A DNA stretch of 64,000 nt. Origin: Escherichia coli DSM 30083 = JCM 1649 = ATCC 11775. GTDB taxonomy: Bacteria > Pseudomonadota > Gammaproteobacteria > Enterobacterales > Enterobacteriaceae. The stretch is from NCBI RefSeq assembly GCF_003697165.2, contig NZ_CP033092.2:310001-374000 (forward strand), written 5' to 3'. Below, piece by piece: positions 18,953 to 29,535 of this stretch. The notes under the pieces are model-generated. The model saw only the letters and a program-made list of their open reading frames with translations, made no database searches and was not told the DNA's origin. Position numbers and translations under genes: made by a program. Every line of letters starts with the position of its first letter. Within the stretch, counting starts at the first letter, position 1.

Positions 18953-20458
18953 TTACGACGCCAGCGACAACCTCTGCTGCGTATATTCCATCAGCCACTG
19001 ACTCACACGAGATTGTTGATCCGCATTTAGCCACATGCCTTGTTTCGTGCGACGCCACAGGGCATCGTCGGCGCGGCGGACCCATTCGTGGTCGACCAGA
19101 TATTTCAGCTCCGCTTCGTAGAACTCATGACCGAAATTTTCACCGAGGTCGCTTATCGCCCCTGCATTGCCGAGCAACAGTTCGCTGTTGCTGCCGTAAG
19201 TGCGCGCGTAGTGACGTGCCAGCGATTCGGTCAGGAACGGGTAACGGCGGCGCAGGCGGGCGGCGTAATCGTCACGGTCGCCTTCAATGGCACCACCCGG
19301 CAGCACGCTCTCTTTCGTCCACGCCGGACCAATGCCCTGATAATATGGCGTCAGTTTTTCCAGCGCGTGCTCCGCCAGTTTGCGGTAGGTGGTCAGCTTA
19401 CCGCCGAATACCGACAGCAGCGGGGCTTTGCCGTCTTCATCATGGATATCAAGGGTGTAATCACGGGTAATGGCCTGTGGCGAGTCGGACTCATCATCAC
19501 ATAGCGGACGCACGCCGGAGTAGGTCCAGATGATATCGTCCCGGCTTAACTGCTTTTTAAAGTGCGTGTTATACACTTTCAACAGGTAATTGATTTCACT
19601 CTCTTCAATCTTCACTGCTTTTGGATCGCCTTTGTATTCCACATCGGTGGTGCCGATGATGGAAAACTCGTCCATCCACGGGATCACGAAGACAATACGT
19701 TTATCTTCGTTTTGCAGAATGTAGGCTTGCTTCTGGGTATGCACACGCGGCACCACAATATGGCTGCCTTTGATCAGGCGAATGCCATAAGGCGAAGGCA
19801 GATGCATCCCGTCGTCGAAAAATTGTTTCACCCACGGGCCGGTAGCATTAACCAGGCCGCGCGCCTGCCATGTATATTTTTTGCCGGTATCGATATCTTC
19901 CGCCTCCACAATCCACAGGCCGTTTTCGCGGCGAGCAGACGTGGCACGAGTACGAGTAAGCACTTCACCGCCTTTACGCACCACCATCTGGGCGTTGGCG
20001 AGTACCAGACGGGCGTCGTCTACCCAACAGTCAGAATATTCGAATCCGCGCTTAATTTCCGGTTTTAACACTGAGTTTGCGCCAAAACGCAAACCGGTTG
20101 ATCCCGGCAGGCTGGTGCGCTTACCCAGATGATCGTACATAAACAGACCAATGCGAATCATCCACGCCGGGCGTAGATGCGGACGATGCGGCAGGCGAAA
20201 ACGCATCGGGAAGGCGATATGCGGGGCCATTTTCAGTAGCACTTCACGTTCAGCCAGCGCCTCGCTGACCAGTCGGAATTCATAGTGCTCAAGGTAGCGC
20301 AGGCCACCGTGAATGAGTTTTGAACTGGCGGAAGAGGTCGCGCAAGCGAGATCCTGCGCCTCCAGCATCAGCACGGATAAACCGCGTCCAGCGGCGTCTG
20401 CCGCGATACCAGCACCATTGATGCCGCCACCTATCACAATCAGATCTTTGGTTTCCAT
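18953..20458 (-). CDS. glpD: aerobic glycerol-3-phosphate dehydrogenase
   Basis: Membrane-associated FAD enzyme that oxidises glycerol-3-phosphate to dihydroxyacetone phosphate and passes electrons to ubiquinone. 501 residues from METKDLIVIGGGINGAG, which holds the N-terminal FAD-binding GxGxxG-type motif; the family length and an AGGG site fix the start at 20458 rather than a Met five codons upstream. The C-terminal helical cap domain is complete. Divergent from glpEGR; a GlpR operator lies between them. Confidence 0.98.
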   Translation of the reverse strand: METKDLIVIGGGINGAGIAADAAGRGLSVLMLEAQDLACATSSASSKLIHGGLRYLEHYEFRLVSEALAEREVLLKMAPHIAFPMRFRLPHRPHLRPAWMIRIGLFMYDHLGKRTSLPGSTGLRFGANSVLKPEIKRGFEYSDCWVDDARLVLANAQMVVRKGGEVLTRTRATSARRENGLWIVEAEDIDTGKKYTWQARGLVNATGPWVKQFFDDGMHLPSPYGIRLIKGSHIVVPRVHTQKQAYILQNEDKRIVFVIPWMDEFSIIGTTDVEYKGDPKAVKIEESEINYLLKVYNTHFKKQLSRDDIIWTYSGVRPLCDDESDSPQAITRDYTLDIHDEDGKAPLLSVFGGKLTTYRKLAEHALEKLTPYYQGIGPAWTKESVLPGGAIEGDRDDYAARLRRRYPFLTESLARHYARTYGSNSELLLGNAGAISDLGENFGHEFYEAELKYLVDHEWVRRADDALWRRTKQGMWLNADQQSRVSQWLMEYTQQRLSLAS

Positions 20459-20491
20459 GCTGCCCTCATTCACTTTCGTTAAAGTTCATAA

Positions 20492-20509
20492 ATGTTCGTT
20501 ATCGAACAT
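20492..20509. promoter_or_regulatory. GlpR operator between glpD and glpE
   Basis: An 18-base perfect palindrome, ATGTTCG-TTAT-CGAACAT, matches the known GlpR operator pattern (WATKTTCGWTAWCGAACAW family). It lies 34 bases upstream of the glpD start, where the repressor would block transcription until glycerol-3-phosphate binds it. Confidence 0.85.
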
Positions 20510-20647
20510 ATTAGCAAAGAATCGCGCTTTGGGTAACATTGAAAAAACATTTTAGAGTGATATGTATAACATTATGGCGTTTATCTGCCGCTTCGACGTA
20601 AACTGTGCGGTAAATTTGCCCACTTGTTTGTAAAGAAAGAGAGACGC

Positions 20648-20974
20648 ATGGATCAGTTCGAATGTATTAACGTTGCCGACGCGCACCAGAAGTTGCAGGA
20701 AAAAGAGGCGGTGCTGGTCGATATTCGCGATCCACAGAGTTTCGCAATGGGGCATGCGACCCAGGCTTTCCATTTAACTAACGACACACTGGGCGCGTTT
20801 ATGCGTGATAACGACTTTGACACACCGGTGATGGTGATGTGTTATCACGGCAATAGCAGCAAAGGCGCGGCGCAGTATCTGCTGCAACAGGGCTACGATG
20901 TGGTCTACAGCATTGATGGCGGTTTTGAAGCCTGGCAGCGCCAGTTTCCCGCAGAGGTGGCGTACGGCGCGTAA
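20648..20974 (+). CDS. glpE: thiosulfate sulfurtransferase GlpE
   Basis: Single-domain rhodanese, 108 residues, transferring sulfur from thiosulfate to cyanide or thioredoxin. The active-site loop CYHGNSS holds the catalytic cysteine (C65). The start at 20648 (AAAGAGAG upstream) gives the known length; an in-frame ATG 24 bases earlier is rejected. First gene of glpEGR, divergent from glpD. Confidence 0.97.
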   Translation: MDQFECINVADAHQKLQEKEAVLVDIRDPQSFAMGHATQAFHLTNDTLGAFMRDNDFDTPVMVMCYHGNSSKGAAQYLLQQGYDVVYSIDGGFEAWQRQFPAEVAYGA

Positions 20975-21006
20975 CGCTTTATACTGTCCCCTTTTGTGTG
21001 GAATAA

Positions 21007-21856
<850 letters not shown>

Positions 21857-21872
21857 TTCCAGGGATTTATCA

Positions 21873-22631
21873 ATGAAACAAACACAACGTCACAACGGTA
21901 TTATCGAACTGGTTAAACAGCAGGGTTATGTCAGCACCGAGGAGCTGGTAGAGCATTTCTCCGTTAGCCCGCAGACTATTCGCCGCGATCTCAACGAGCT
22001 GGCAGAGCAAAACCTGATCCTGCGCCATCATGGCGGTGCGGCGCTGCCTTCCAGTTCGGTTAATACGCCGTGGCACGATCGCAAGGCCACCCAGACCGAA
22101 GAAAAAGAGCGCATCGCCCGCAAAGTGGCGGAGCAAATTCCCAATGGCTCGACGCTGTTTATCGATATCGGCACCACGCCGGAAGCGGTGGCGCACGCGC
22201 TGCTTAATCACAGCAATTTACGCATTGTGACCAACAATCTCAACGTCGCTAACACGCTGATGGTAAAAGAGGATTTCCGTATCATTCTTGCCGGTGGCGA
22301 ATTACGCAGCCGCGATGGCGGGATCATTGGCGAAGCAACGCTCGATTTTATCTCCCAGTTCCGCCTCGATTTCGGCATTCTGGGGATAAGCGGCATCGAT
22401 AGCGACGGCTCGCTACTGGAGTTCGATTACCACGAAGTTCGCACCAAACGCGCCATCATTGAGAACTCGCGCCACGTTATGCTGGTTGTCGACCACTCAA
22501 AATTTGGCCGTAACGCAATGGTCAATATGGGTAGCATCAGCATGGTCGATGCTGTCTACACCGACACGATGCCGCCTGCGAGCGTGATGCAGGTGCTGAA
22601 GGACCATCATATTCAACTGGAGCTGTGCTGA
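21873..22631 (+). CDS. glpR: glycerol-3-phosphate regulon repressor, apparently intact
   Basis: DeoR-family repressor of the glp regulon, 252 residues. An N-terminal helix-turn-helix (VSTEELVEHFSVSPQTIRRDL) precedes the sugar-phosphate sensing domain (DIGTTPEA, TNNLNVA, GGELRSRDGG). Full length and uninterrupted, unlike the frameshifted allele I remember in K-12 MG1655. The ATG at 21873 has AGGGAT upstream; the upstream in-frame Met codons run into the old glpG end. With the intact operator upstream of glpD, glycerol genes should be repressible here. Confidence 0.96.
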   Translation: MKQTQRHNGIIELVKQQGYVSTEELVEHFSVSPQTIRRDLNELAEQNLILRHHGGAALPSSSVNTPWHDRKATQTEEKERIARKVAEQIPNGSTLFIDIGTTPEAVAHALLNHSNLRIVTNNLNVANTLMVKEDFRIILAGGELRSRDGGIIGEATLDFISQFRLDFGILGISGIDSDGSLLEFDYHEVRTKRAIIENSRHVMLVVDHSKFGRNAMVNMGSISMVDAVYTDTMPPASVMQVLKDHHIQLELC

Positions 22632-24210
22632 TCCTGCATTGCTTCCCATGTCAGACCAAAACGCGCCAGGTATTTGCGTAGCCGATCCGCGTCATTGACG
22701 CTGGCTTTACCCTGGCGCGAAATGTCAAACAGTTCACGTCCGGCAGCAGAAAGCGACTTTGCCTGGCGGCAGATAGCGATAACGTGTTCCAGTTGCATAC
22801 GGTCGAAGAGATCGATGTTTTCTGCCTCTGCGCCCAGCAACGCCGTAAGCGTGGAGGGCGACTCTCCTGCCAGTTATAGCGCAGACGGTTGATCTCATCT
22901 TCCACCGTATCCAGTGTGATGCGTCCGCTAGTGGCAAAGGTGGCCATCCGCGTGACGCTGGCAGAAAGTTCGCGAAAGTTACCGCGCCATGTTGCCTGGG
23001 GAGAGGTCGCAAAGGCCAGCCAGGCACGCCGCGCTTCGGTGTTAAAACGCACGCTGTCGCCAGTGAGTGAGGCGTGGCGCTCCACTTCATAATCCAGGTT
23101 CGGTTCAATATCTTCCTGGCGTTGGCGTAATCCTGGCAAGGTGAAGGTCCAGAGATTTATTCGCGCGTACAGGTCTTCACGAAATTTGCCTTCGGCAACC
23201 AACTGGCGCAAATCGCGCACCGTTCCGGCGATAAGCTGAAAATCACTGCTCACCTGGCGATCGCTGCCAAACGGGTAAAAGGTTTTCTCTTCAATGGCTT
23301 TCAGCAACATCGCCTGTTCGTCTGCGCCCAGTTCGCCAATCTCATCAAGAAACAACATTCCGCCGTTGGCGCTGCGTAATAATCCTTCACGCGATTCCCG
23401 CGCCCCGGTAAACGCGCCTTTCACATGACCAAACAGCGTCGACATGGCGGTATCGCCGCGCAGGGTGGCGCAGTTCACTTCCACAAACGCGCCGCTAAAC
23501 TGATGCCGCGCCTGTTTTAGCTCGAAGATGCGTCGTGCCAGAAATGACTTACCTGCACCGGTCGGGCCGTTAAGCAGGATCGGTGCGCGGGATTTTATCG
23601 CCACTTTTTCAATCTGCTCAATCATGCGGTTGAAGTGGGAGTTACGCGTGGCAATGCCGGACTTAAGAAAATCAAGCGTTTGCTGGCGTTCCTCGGCAAA
23701 GCGGCTGGCGATGGCGTTATAACGGCTTAAATCGAGATCGATAATCGTCACTGCGCCAGGGCTATCGGGCCGCTCTTTTTTGCGCGGTGGTGAAGATTGT
23801 ATCAACCGGGCGGGCAGGTAACGCGCTTCTGCCAGCAGAAACCAGCAAATCTGCGCGACGTGGGTACCGGTGGTGATGTGAATTAAATAGTCTTCTTTAT
23901 CAGCTTGGAACGCGTAACCACGGGCGAAATCATGCAGGCAGGCGTAAACCTCTTCGAAATCCCACGGATTATGCAGTTCAATCTCAACGCCCACTACCTC
24001 TGTTTCTGGCGAAACGCTGGCGATATCGCGTTTAAGCGTTTCAAACAGCGAGCGCGAGCGGGCGTCGTGCAATAATTCCAGCCGATCGATAACTAACGAT
24101 TCTTGCTGGCATAGACAGAGTGTCGGACGCCATTTTGACCAGCGCTGACTGCCGCGCCCGGCATAATCCAGCACCGTTCCGACAAAGCCAAAAGCCACTG
24201 TTTTACGCAT
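22613..24210 (-). pseudogene. rtcR: sigma-54 activator of RNA-repair operon, 3' frameshift
   Basis: Enhancer-binding activator of rtcBA. The first 450 or so residues are intact: N-terminal CARF-type ligand-sensing domain (to about 180) and AAA+ domain with Walker A NGPTGAGKS, the sigma-54 loop GAFTGA and LFLDEIGEL. After NWQESRP (near 22856) one base is missing; the written frame reads PRLRRCWAQ and stops at 22651 (519 residues), while the normal C-terminus (LLGAEAENIDLFDRMQ to QDQHSSS) continues in another frame to 22613. That tail contains the Fis-type DNA-binding helices, so the encoded protein should not bind its enhancer. The restored frame overlaps the glpR stop by 19 bases, tail to tail. 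Confidence 0.87.
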
Positions 24211-24344
24211 CTTAGATATCCTTATAAAAGACGAGATTTCATTATCGGTAAATCGGCTTTGCGGGAAATCTCCGTTTACGGACGTAAAAATATAATATTT
24301 TTAAAAACAATGAATTAAAAAATTAAGATGCTTATTTGATTTTC

Positions 24345-24360
24345 TGGCACGACGGTTGCA
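24345..24360 (+). promoter_or_regulatory. sigma-54 promoter of rtcBA
   Basis: TGGCAC at 24345-24350, five bases, then TTGCA at 24356-24360 is an exact match to the -24/-12 consensus. It sits about 40 bases before the rtcB start. The RtcR enhancer would lie in the AT-rich 24211-24344 stretch between the divergent genes. Confidence 0.93.
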
Positions 24361-24398
24361 ATTATCAGGACAGCAAACAACGAAAAGAGAAAAACAAA

Positions 24399-25625
24399 AT
24401 GAATTACGAATTACTGACCACTGAAAATGCTCCGGTAAAAATGTGGACCAAAGGCGTGCCGGTAGAAGCCGATGCGCGTCAGCAACTTATTAATACCGCG
24501 AAGATGCCGTTTATTTTCAAACATATTGCGGTAATGCCTGATGTACACCTGGGTAAAGGTTCCACCATTGGTAGCGTGATCCCGACCAAAGGGGCGATTA
24601 TTCCGGCGGCGGTGGGCGTGGATATTGGCTGTGGAATGAACGCACTGCGTACCGCGTTAACGGCGGCGGACCTGCCTGAAAACCTGGCAGAGCTGCGTCA
24701 GGCGATTGAAACGGCCGTACCGCACGGACGTACTACCGGGCGTTGTAAACGTGATAAAGGCGCATGGGAAAATCCGCCTGTTAACGTCGATGCGAAATGG
24801 GCTGAGCTGGAAGCCGGTTATCAGTGGTTAACGCAAAAATATCCCCGTTTCCTTAACACTAACAACTATAAACACCTGGGAACGCTGGGAACGGGTAACC
24901 ACTTTATTGAAATCTGCCTTGATGAGTCGGACCAGGTGTGGATTATGCTGCACTCCGGTTCACGCGGAATCGGTAATGCCATCGGAACTTACTTTATCGA
25001 TCTGGCGCAAAAAGAGATGCAGGAAACGCTTGAAACGTTGCCATCGCGTGACCTGGCGTACTTTATGGAAGGTACGGAATACTTTGATGATTACCTGAAA
25101 GCCGTGGCCTGGGCGCAGCTTTTTGCCAGCCTTAACCGCGATGCGATGATGGAAAACGTGGTAACGGCGTTGCAGAGCGTTACGCAGAAAACGGTAAAAC
25201 AGCCACAAACGCTGGCGATGGAAGAGATCAACTGTCACCACAACTATGTGCAAAAAGAACAGCACTTTGGCGAAGAGATCTATGTGACGCGTAAAGGCGC
25301 GGTGTCTGCGCGTGCTGGTCAATATGGAATTATTCCCGGTTCGATGGGGGCGAAAAGCTTTATCGTCCGTGGGCTGGGAAATGAAGAGTCGTTCTGTTCG
25401 TGCAGCCACGGTGCCGGGCGGGTAATGAGCCGTACTAAAGCGAAAAAACTGTTCAGTGTGGAAGATCAAATCCGTGCCACCGCGCATGTGGAGTGCCGTA
25501 AAGATGCCGAGGTGATCGACGAAATCCCGATGGCGTATAAAGATATTGATGCGGTGATGGCGGCACAAAGCGATCTGGTGGAAGTTATCTATACCCTGCG
25601 TCAGGTGGTGTGCGTAAAAGGATAA
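24399..25625 (+). CDS. rtcB: RNA-splicing ligase RtcB
   Basis: GTP- and Mn-dependent RNA ligase joining 2',3'-cyclic phosphate or 3'-phosphate ends to 5'-OH ends, 408 residues. Metal-binding signatures GVDIGCGM, GTLGTGNHFIE and HSGSRG are present, and SCSHGAGRVMSR holds the histidine that becomes guanylylated. The start at 24399 (AAAGAGAAAAACAAA upstream) gives the family length; an ATG 63 bases earlier overlaps the sigma-54 promoter. First gene of rtcBA. Full length. Confidence 0.97.
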   Translation: MNYELLTTENAPVKMWTKGVPVEADARQQLINTAKMPFIFKHIAVMPDVHLGKGSTIGSVIPTKGAIIPAAVGVDIGCGMNALRTALTAADLPENLAELRQAIETAVPHGRTTGRCKRDKGAWENPPVNVDAKWAELEAGYQWLTQKYPRFLNTNNYKHLGTLGTGNHFIEICLDESDQVWIMLHSGSRGIGNAIGTYFIDLAQKEMQETLETLPSRDLAYFMEGTEYFDDYLKAVAWAQLFASLNRDAMMENVVTALQSVTQKTVKQPQTLAMEEINCHHNYVQKEQHFGEEIYVTRKGAVSARAGQYGIIPGSMGAKSFIVRGLGNEESFCSCSHGAGRVMSRTKAKKLFSVEDQIRATAHVECRKDAEVIDEIPMAYKDIDAVMAAQSDLVEVIYTLRQVVCVKG

Positions 25626-25628
25626 ATG

Positions 25629-26645
25629 ATGAAAAGGATGATTGCGCTGGATGGCGCACAGGGCGAAGGCGGCGGGCAGATCCTGCGCTCGGCGCTGAGC
25701 CTGTCGATGATAACCGGCCAGCCATTTACCATCACCGGCATTCGTGCCGGGCGGGCGAAACCGGGGCTGTTGCGCCAACATCTGACCGCGGTAAAAGCGG
25801 CTGCGGAAATTTGTAGGGCAACGGTGGAAGGCGCTGAGCTGGGGTCGCAGCGTCTGGTCTTCCGACCTGGCACCGTGCGCGGCGGCGATTACCGCTTTGC
25901 TATCGGTAGCGCCGGAAGTTGTACGCTGGTGCTGCAAACGGTGCTGCCCGCGCTGTGGTTTGCCGATGGACCTTCGCGTGTTGAAGTGAGCGGCGGCACC
26001 GATAACCCGTCGGCCCCGCCTGCGGATTTTATCCGTCGGGTGCTGGAGCCGCTGCTGGCGAAAATAGGAGTTCATCAGCAAACCACGCTGTTACGTCACG
26101 GTTTTTATCCTGCCGGAGGCGGCGTGGTAGCAACGGAAGTCTCACCGGTGGCATCGTTTAATAGCTTGCAACTTGGCGAGCGCGGGAACATTGTGCAGAT
26201 GCGTGGAGAGGTGCTACTGGCTGGTGTGCCGCGCCATGTTGCTGAGCGTGAAATCGCTACACTGGCGGGTAGTTTTTCCTTGCATGAACAGAATATTCAT
26301 AACCTGCCGCGCGACCAGGGGCCGGGTAATACCGTCTCGCTTGAAGTCGAAAGTGAAAATATCACCGAACGCTTTTTTGTCGTCGGTGAAAAGCGCGTCA
26401 GTGCCGAGGTGGTCGCGGCACAGTTGGTGAAAGAGGTGAAACGCTACCTGGCAAGCCCGGCGGCGGTGGGGGAATATCTCGCCGACCAACTGGTGCTACC
26501 GATGGCGCTGGCGGGTACGGGGGAATTTACGGTCGCCCATCCCTCATGCCATCTGCTGACCAATATCGCCGTGGTGGAGCGTTTCTTGCCGGTGCGGTTT
26601 GGTTTGATAGAAACAGATGGCGTAACGCGGGTGAGCATTGAATGA
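25629..26645 (+). CDS. rtcA: RNA 3'-terminal phosphate cyclase
   Basis: ATP-dependent enzyme converting RNA 3'-phosphate to 2',3'-cyclic phosphate through an adenylylated histidine, 338 residues. N-terminal LDGAQGEGGGQILR and the C-terminal AHPSCHLLTN, with the nucleophilic histidine, are conserved. Two tandem ATG codons exist (25626, 25629); the second is six bases from AAGGA and is used. It starts directly after the rtcB stop. Followed by a REP-like hairpin and the convergent malT. Confidence 0.96.
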   Translation: MKRMIALDGAQGEGGGQILRSALSLSMITGQPFTITGIRAGRAKPGLLRQHLTAVKAAAEICRATVEGAELGSQRLVFRPGTVRGGDYRFAIGSAGSCTLVLQTVLPALWFADGPSRVEVSGGTDNPSAPPADFIRRVLEPLLAKIGVHQQTTLLRHGFYPAGGGVVATEVSPVASFNSLQLGERGNIVQMRGEVLLAGVPRHVAEREIATLAGSFSLHEQNIHNLPRDQGPGNTVSLEVESENITERFFVVGEKRVSAEVVAAQLVKEVKRYLASPAAVGEYLADQLVLPMALAGTGEFTVAHPSCHLLTNIAVVERFLPVRFGLIETDGVTRVSIE

Positions 26646-26657
26646 TGTAAAGATGTA

Positions 26658-26683
26658 AGCCGGATCTGGCGCATTATCCGGCT
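26658..26683. repeat. REP-like hairpin between rtcA and malT
   Basis: AGCCGGAT (26658-26665) pairs with ATCCGGCT (26676-26683) around a 10-base loop, the core of a repetitive extragenic palindrome. It lies between convergent genes, where it may block exonucleases or act with termination. Confidence 0.7.
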
Positions 26684-26687
26684 AAAC

Positions 26688-29393
26688 TCATACCCCATAT
26701 CCCATCATCTTCAGCAGTTTCTGCGCGTGTTGTACCGCGGCCTGACGGTGGGCGACACCGAGTTTTTGGTACAGATTACGGATATGCGTTTTGATGGTGG
26801 TTGCCGCCACTTCCAGCTCGCCTGCAATTTGCTCATTGCTGTAACCGGAGTAAATCAGCCCCAGGACCTGCCATTCACGTTGGGTCAACGGGCTAGTGCG
26901 GATCAGCTCTGGCACTTCCGGATGATTTAGCAGACGTTCAACGAAATTCTCATCGAAATGGGCGAATTTATGCCGATGATGTTGATTGATTTCTCGCAGA
27001 ATACGCTGTGCGCGATGCTGTTCCAGCTCCGGCAGCGTATTGAGTTGAATAAGCTGGCGCAGTTGTTGCGCCATCGCTTCGCCTTCGATGACAAAATGAC
27101 TGATAAATCCGGTACGATTCGCCAGTTTTAATGCGTCCAGCAACACACGCTGGGCGTCACTTTTACGTCCGGCCTGCCAGTACAGTTGATTAAGCAGCAA
27201 CAGGTTACGGTTGAGATCGCTCATCAACCGCAGACTGCGGGCATTTTCATTGAGTTCTTCGAGGACAATTTCCGCAGATTCAAACTCGCCCAGCAAGATT
27301 TGTGCACGGGCAATGTTGCGCCATTGACCTTGCAGGAAGTGGTTGTTCGCAAACTCCGGTTTAGCCGTATGACGCAACCAGTTGGCAGCGGCGGCTTTAT
27401 CGCCGGTCATTTGCCAGTAAATCACCCGGACTTTGTTGGCGTTAGAGATCCAGTCGCTGTGATATTTGCCATTCCCCAGCAGGTTTTCCAGACGGTTCAG
27501 CTGGCTACGGGCGTTATCTAAATCACCACGGGCCAGCGAGCATTGAATCAACATTGCCAGGCACTGAAGCTGTTGCTGTGGCTGATAAGACGATAAGACT
27601 TCAATCCCGCTGCGCGCCGACGCTTCGGCTTCATCCAGCCGTGCCCAGGCCCATAACAGCTGCGCACGGATGCGTACCAGAAACTCATGCATTGGCAGCT
27701 GTTCCAGATGCTGCTCGTTGATCAGCTGGAACGCTTTTTCCTGCGTTTCCCACGCGGTTTGCAGGAACCCTTGGGCAAACAGAATTTCACTTTGCTGGAT
27801 TAAACTCCACAAAGCGTAGTGCCAGACATCGTGCTGGCGTGCCATCTGTTCGGTTTGCTGCATTAACGCCAGTGAGCGGGTCAATTCGCCTTTGCAGTGC
27901 AACACTTCACCCAGCACCGAGGTTGCCACAATGCGGCTATAGAACCAGCCTGGCGGCAGCTCTTCCAGTGCCAGTTTTGCCAGCCGTTCCGCTTCATCCG
28001 GGTTACCATCATTAATCGCCACCTGGGCGCGCAGAGCGTTAAATTCTGCGTGCATGGTGCCTTCTCTGATGTCCTTGATTTCATGTTCAGCGCGGGCCAG
28101 CAGGGTGTTAACTTCGCCGTAGCGATGCTGGCTTTGCATCAGCCACGCCTGCAATAATACCAACTGCGGATTTTCCAGCAAACTGTCCCACGGCAGGGCC
28201 TTAAGCGACTCTTCCAGCAGCGACAGTTCGCTATGGTTGAACAAACTCCAGGCGTGATTAAGCAGAATATCGCGCAGCATCAGCGCATCGCCTGCCGCCA
28301 GCGCATGATGAATCGCTTCGCTGGGAAATCCCTGGGCCATCCAGCTTTCTGCGGCGGCACGGTGGATTTCCGGCAGCTCCGCCGCCAGTTCCCACTGGCA
28401 GCGCTGGCGCAGGAAGTTACCAAACAGTGGGTGATAGCAAAACCACTCGCCGGTATCATCCATCCGCTGTAAAAACAGCCCCTGACGCTCAATCTCTTCG
28501 AGGCGCATTTGCCCGTTTTCTTCGCCGGTCACACGGGTGATGAGTGCATCGTTCATTGAGCGCAAAATGGCGCTTTTCAACAGAAAATGGCGCGTTGCGA
28601 GATCGACGTTATCCAAAACCTCATCGACCAGATAATCCGAAAGATGGCTGGCATTGATTCCCGCCAGGCGGCGTGCCGACTTATGGGCTGAGTGAGTATT
28701 CTGCCGGGCGGAGAGGGCGATTAGCTGCAGTGCCGTCGCCCAACCGGAAACATCATCACAAATCCGACTGCTTTCTGCAGCTTCAATCGGCGATGACAGA
28801 CGGCAATCAAAAAACTGCTTCGCTTCCTGATGGGTAAATGCCAGTTGCTGACTGCCAATTTCCAGCAGCTGGTCACGAACACGCAGATTGGCAATGCCCA
28901 GTTGCGGAAGGTTGCGTGACAACACCACAAGGGTGAGATTTTCTGGTTGATGGCGAATAAAGAAGCGCATTGACTCGTGGATCACAGGATTAGTGATCAG
29001 ATGATAGTCATCGATGACCAGATAAAGTGGGCTATGCCATTCCGCCAGCTCAATGAAAAGCTGGGCGAAGAGTGACGTCAGGCTGGCATATTGCCGTTTT
29101 TGCGCCATCGTCTCACATATCGCGCAGTGACCGTTGGTTGCCTGTTGCACGGCGGCAATGAGATAGCTGGCGAAACGCTCTTGCTGGTTATCACCTTCAT
29201 CCAGCGAGTACCAGCCGATATCGTTTTTGCCTGCCGCCCACTGGGAAATGAGCGTGGTCTTTCCGTAGCCCGCAGGACTTGTGATCAGCGCCAGCCGGAA
29301 GTTGTTCGCGCCGGAAAGTTTAGCCAGCAGGCGCTCACGAACCACGGTATGGTCGAGTCGAACCGGACGACTTAATTTTGACGGAATCAGCAT
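26688..29393 (-). CDS. malT: maltose regulon transcriptional activator
   Basis: STAND-family ATP-dependent activator, 901 residues, switched on by ATP and maltotriose. The N-terminal NTPase has Walker A GYGKTTLISQW (about 39-49) and a Walker B VIDDYH; a helical-repeat sensor region follows, and the C-terminal LuxR-type helix-turn-helix (LTQREWQVLGLIYSGYSNEQIA) binds MalT boxes. Divergent from malPQ, whose promoter carries those boxes. A CRP site at 29515-29535 is upstream of its start. Full length. Confidence 0.98.
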   Translation of the reverse strand: MLIPSKLSRPVRLDHTVVRERLLAKLSGANNFRLALITSPAGYGKTTLISQWAAGKNDIGWYSLDEGDNQQERFASYLIAAVQQATNGHCAICETMAQKRQYASLTSLFAQLFIELAEWHSPLYLVIDDYHLITNPVIHESMRFFIRHQPENLTLVVLSRNLPQLGIANLRVRDQLLEIGSQQLAFTHQEAKQFFDCRLSSPIEAAESSRICDDVSGWATALQLIALSARQNTHSAHKSARRLAGINASHLSDYLVDEVLDNVDLATRHFLLKSAILRSMNDALITRVTGEENGQMRLEEIERQGLFLQRMDDTGEWFCYHPLFGNFLRQRCQWELAAELPEIHRAAAESWMAQGFPSEAIHHALAAGDALMLRDILLNHAWSLFNHSELSLLEESLKALPWDSLLENPQLVLLQAWLMQSQHRYGEVNTLLARAEHEIKDIREGTMHAEFNALRAQVAINDGNPDEAERLAKLALEELPPGWFYSRIVATSVLGEVLHCKGELTRSLALMQQTEQMARQHDVWHYALWSLIQQSEILFAQGFLQTAWETQEKAFQLINEQHLEQLPMHEFLVRIRAQLLWAWARLDEAEASARSGIEVLSSYQPQQQLQCLAMLIQCSLARGDLDNARSQLNRLENLLGNGKYHSDWISNANKVRVIYWQMTGDKAAAANWLRHTAKPEFANNHFLQGQWRNIARAQILLGEFESAEIVLEELNENARSLRLMSDLNRNLLLLNQLYWQAGRKSDAQRVLLDALKLANRTGFISHFVIEGEAMAQQLRQLIQLNTLPELEQHRAQRILREINQHHRHKFAHFDENFVERLLNHPEVPELIRTSPLTQREWQVLGLIYSGYSNEQIAGELEVAATTIKTHIRNLYQKLGVAHRQAAVQHAQKLLKMMGYGV

Positions 29394-29514
29394 AGTTAAT
29401 CACTTCACTGTGGAAAATGAGGAAATATTATTTTTTTTGCGCTTCGTAATTAATGGTTATAAGGTCGGCCAGAAACCTTTCTAATGCAAGCGATGACGTT
29501 TTTTTATGTGTCTG

Positions 29515-29535
29515 AATTTGCACTGTGTCACAATT
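29515..29535 (-). promoter_or_regulatory. CRP site of the malT promoter
   Basis: Read on the minus strand the sequence is AATTGTGACACAGTGCAAATT: a perfect TGTGA half, six bases, then the degenerate half GCAAA. It matches the CRP site known upstream of malT in E. coli, and lies about 120 bases from the malT start codon. Confidence 0.8.

Noticed and set aside
24960..26081. 373-codon open frame antisense to rtcB and rtcA
   Set aside because: Spans two real genes and their junction; His/Arg/Gln-rich composition typical of antisense shadows.
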